From assembly GCA_020630065.1 (NCBI GenBank), contig JAHDCC010000006.1, positions 125,695-189,694 on the forward strand: DNA of 64,000 nt, given 5' to 3'. Origin of the DNA: Acidimicrobiales bacterium. Lineage in GTDB: Bacteria > Actinomycetota > Acidimicrobiia > Acidimicrobiales > SZUA-35. Each line of letters starts with the position of its first letter. The first letter of the stretch is position 1. A program made the position numbers and the translations under genes. Positions 62,937 to 64,000 of the stretch are shown here, piece after piece. Below the pieces are notes generated by a model. It was not told the origin of the DNA and made no database searches. It worked only from the letters and a program-made list of their open reading frames with translations.

Positions 62937-64000
62937 GTGTCGTTACTATCAAAGACGGGGCGGTGTGTAGGTCGGTGGCTGTTGCCGTTGGCCTTGATCG
63001 CTGTGGCGCCGTTTTGGTTGGTTGACGCGTCGGCTGAGGCGGCTTCAACTCCGACCGTCTTTGTTTCCGACGAAGTGTTTGCCCCGAACAGCTCGTCGTC
63101 GTGTAGCGGTCAATCGGCTTCGAGTGCTACCGGTATAGCGCTGCGGACGGCGGTCGAAGCTCAAGACGATTCATGGCGGGCGGCGGCGTTGAGCGATGGG
63201 ATAACCGGGTTTTCTACGCTCGAATTTCCTGTACCGGTGAATCCGAATGAGGTTGATTCGCAGCCAACCGTGATGGTGGTTCCGGGTGCGAATCTGTCGG
63301 TGGGTGCCTCAAAGCGAGATGTTTCGCCTGCGGTGCGTGACTCCCTTGTTCCAAATAGTTTCGGAATCGCCGACGTTACCAATTATCGAGATCCGTACAC
63401 CCCGGCGCGGGGTACCTCGGCGTCGGCTTCGACGTTGCAGGAATGTGCGCCCCGCCCCCAGTGGCTCTACGACGGTGTGGGGTTGCCGCAACCTCGAATG
63501 TGGAATACTTTAGGCGGCGACGGCGGAACCCTTGACGCCAGCTTGTTCGAATTTTCGCGGCCGGTTGATTCGTTTGGGGCCTGGTTTGGTGATGTGGAGA
63601 CCCGCACCGATGGTGAGGGTGTTCCTGCCGTGTTGAAGTTGTTCGATGTTGACGGCAACGTTTTGTATGTTGGTCCGATTGATACCTCGACGGCTAACCA
63701 GGCTGCCACATGTGGAGGTACCGGAACGTTAGGCTGCGGCAACAAAGCTACCCGGTGGATTGGTTTCCACGGACTCGACTCGGAAGTTTCGTCGATGCTG
63801 GTAGTTGTTGGCGACGACGATTCTTGCCTGTCGGTTTCGGCTTGTGAGGGTTTGACTGAACATTTGAGTTGGATAGGGGCAACCGTTGGTCTCAAGCTGG
63901 CTGAATTGGTGGTCGACAAATCTGCTCCGGAAGGTCCCCACGTTGTCGGCTCCCAGTACTCGTATACGATCGCGGTCGAAAATATTGGGGACGAGGCTGC
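62937..64000 (+). CDS. N-terminal part of a secreted protein with a DUF11-like domain, cut by the window end
   Basis: The frame from GTG 62937 is open to the last base (354 codons). GAAGG stands six bases upstream. A signal peptide is clear (WLLPLALIAVAPFWLVDASA, cleaved before EA). The mature part is a beta-rich domain with several Cys and the pattern 'PVDSFGAWFGDVETRTDGEG' and 'TRWIGFHGLDSE', reminiscent of PEP-CTERM-associated or other surface beta-sandwich domains. The last residues, 'GSQYSYTIAVENIGDEA', match the start of a DUF11 domain. It is therefore likely a third large surface protein in this cluster. Confidence 0.75.
   Translation, partial: MSLLSKTGRCVGRWLLPLALIAVAPFWLVDASAEAASTPTVFVSDEVFAPNSSSSCSGQSASSATGIALRTAVEAQDDSWRAAALSDGITGFSTLEFPVPVNPNEVDSQPTVMVVPGANLSVGASKRDVSPAVRDSLVPNSFGIADVTNYRDPYTPARGTSASASTLQECAPRPQWLYDGVGLPQPRMWNTLGGDGGTLDASLFEFSRPVDSFGAWFGDVETRTDGEGVPAVLKLFDVDGNVLYVGPIDTSTANQAATCGGTGTLGCGNKATRWIGFHGLDSEVSSMLVVVGDDDSCLSVSACEGLTEHLSWIGATVGLKLAELVVDKSAPEGPHVVGSQYSYTIAVENIGDEA

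Overview
The window reads as one contiguous piece of an actinobacterium-like Gram-positive chromosome of moderate G+C. Genes are tightly packed, GTG and TTG starts are frequent, coupled ATGA/GTGA overlaps are common, and giant secreted proteins end in sortase-type LPxTG/LAxTG signals. The coding style and gene content would fit a marine or aquatic Acidimicrobiia-type organism, but that placement is inference; there is no rRNA or other marker gene to prove it. No tRNA, rRNA, CRISPR array or prophage was seen.

Layout. 1-3556: end of an unidentified gene and a MacB/LolD-type ABC exporter. 3646-11172: a Tad (Flp-type) pilus locus, with TadE/TadG-like genes on the plus strand converging on tadC, a VWA-TadB fusion, tadA, tadZ and cpaB on the minus strand; no Flp pilin or prepilin peptidase is visible. 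11402-13224 and 17916-19702: peptidoglycan-related proteins (amidase, two peptidoglycan-binding-module proteins, an extensin-like peptidase) and a Tat-exported protein. These flank a SNF2 helicase/SWIM pair (13324-17030) and a DUF2071 gene. 19861-24424: prephenate dehydratase, small coiled-coil and membrane proteins, a SpoU methyltransferase and two exported proteins. 24425-24767 is a gene-free gap holding a candidate structured small RNA with a strong terminator.

24768-26545 is a tetR/membrane protein/MOSC operon with a palindromic operator. A decayed second copy of the same operon lies at 28411-29120, next to IS30 and IS3 transposase remnants (27540-28338). 29293-36863 is a beta-glucoside locus: GH1 glucosidase and MsmK-type ATPase on one strand, divergent from a LacI regulator and followed by a binding protein and two permeases; together they import and hydrolyse a beta-linked sugar under LacI control.

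37174-41717 holds a DEAD-box helicase, a VanZ-like protein, an FAD oxidoreductase, and a SnoaL/AraC pair. 41848-44896 is an ECF sigma factor, a membrane Ser/Thr kinase and a lipoprotein, probably one regulatory operon. 44978-62811 is dominated by two giant surface proteins, about 2600 and 2900 residues, built of DUF11-type and SdrD B-like repeats respectively, with an endonuclease/exonuclease/phosphatase gene between them; a third secreted protein runs off the end of the window. The Tad pilus and the giant surface proteins together suggest a cell specialised for attachment or cell-cell contact.
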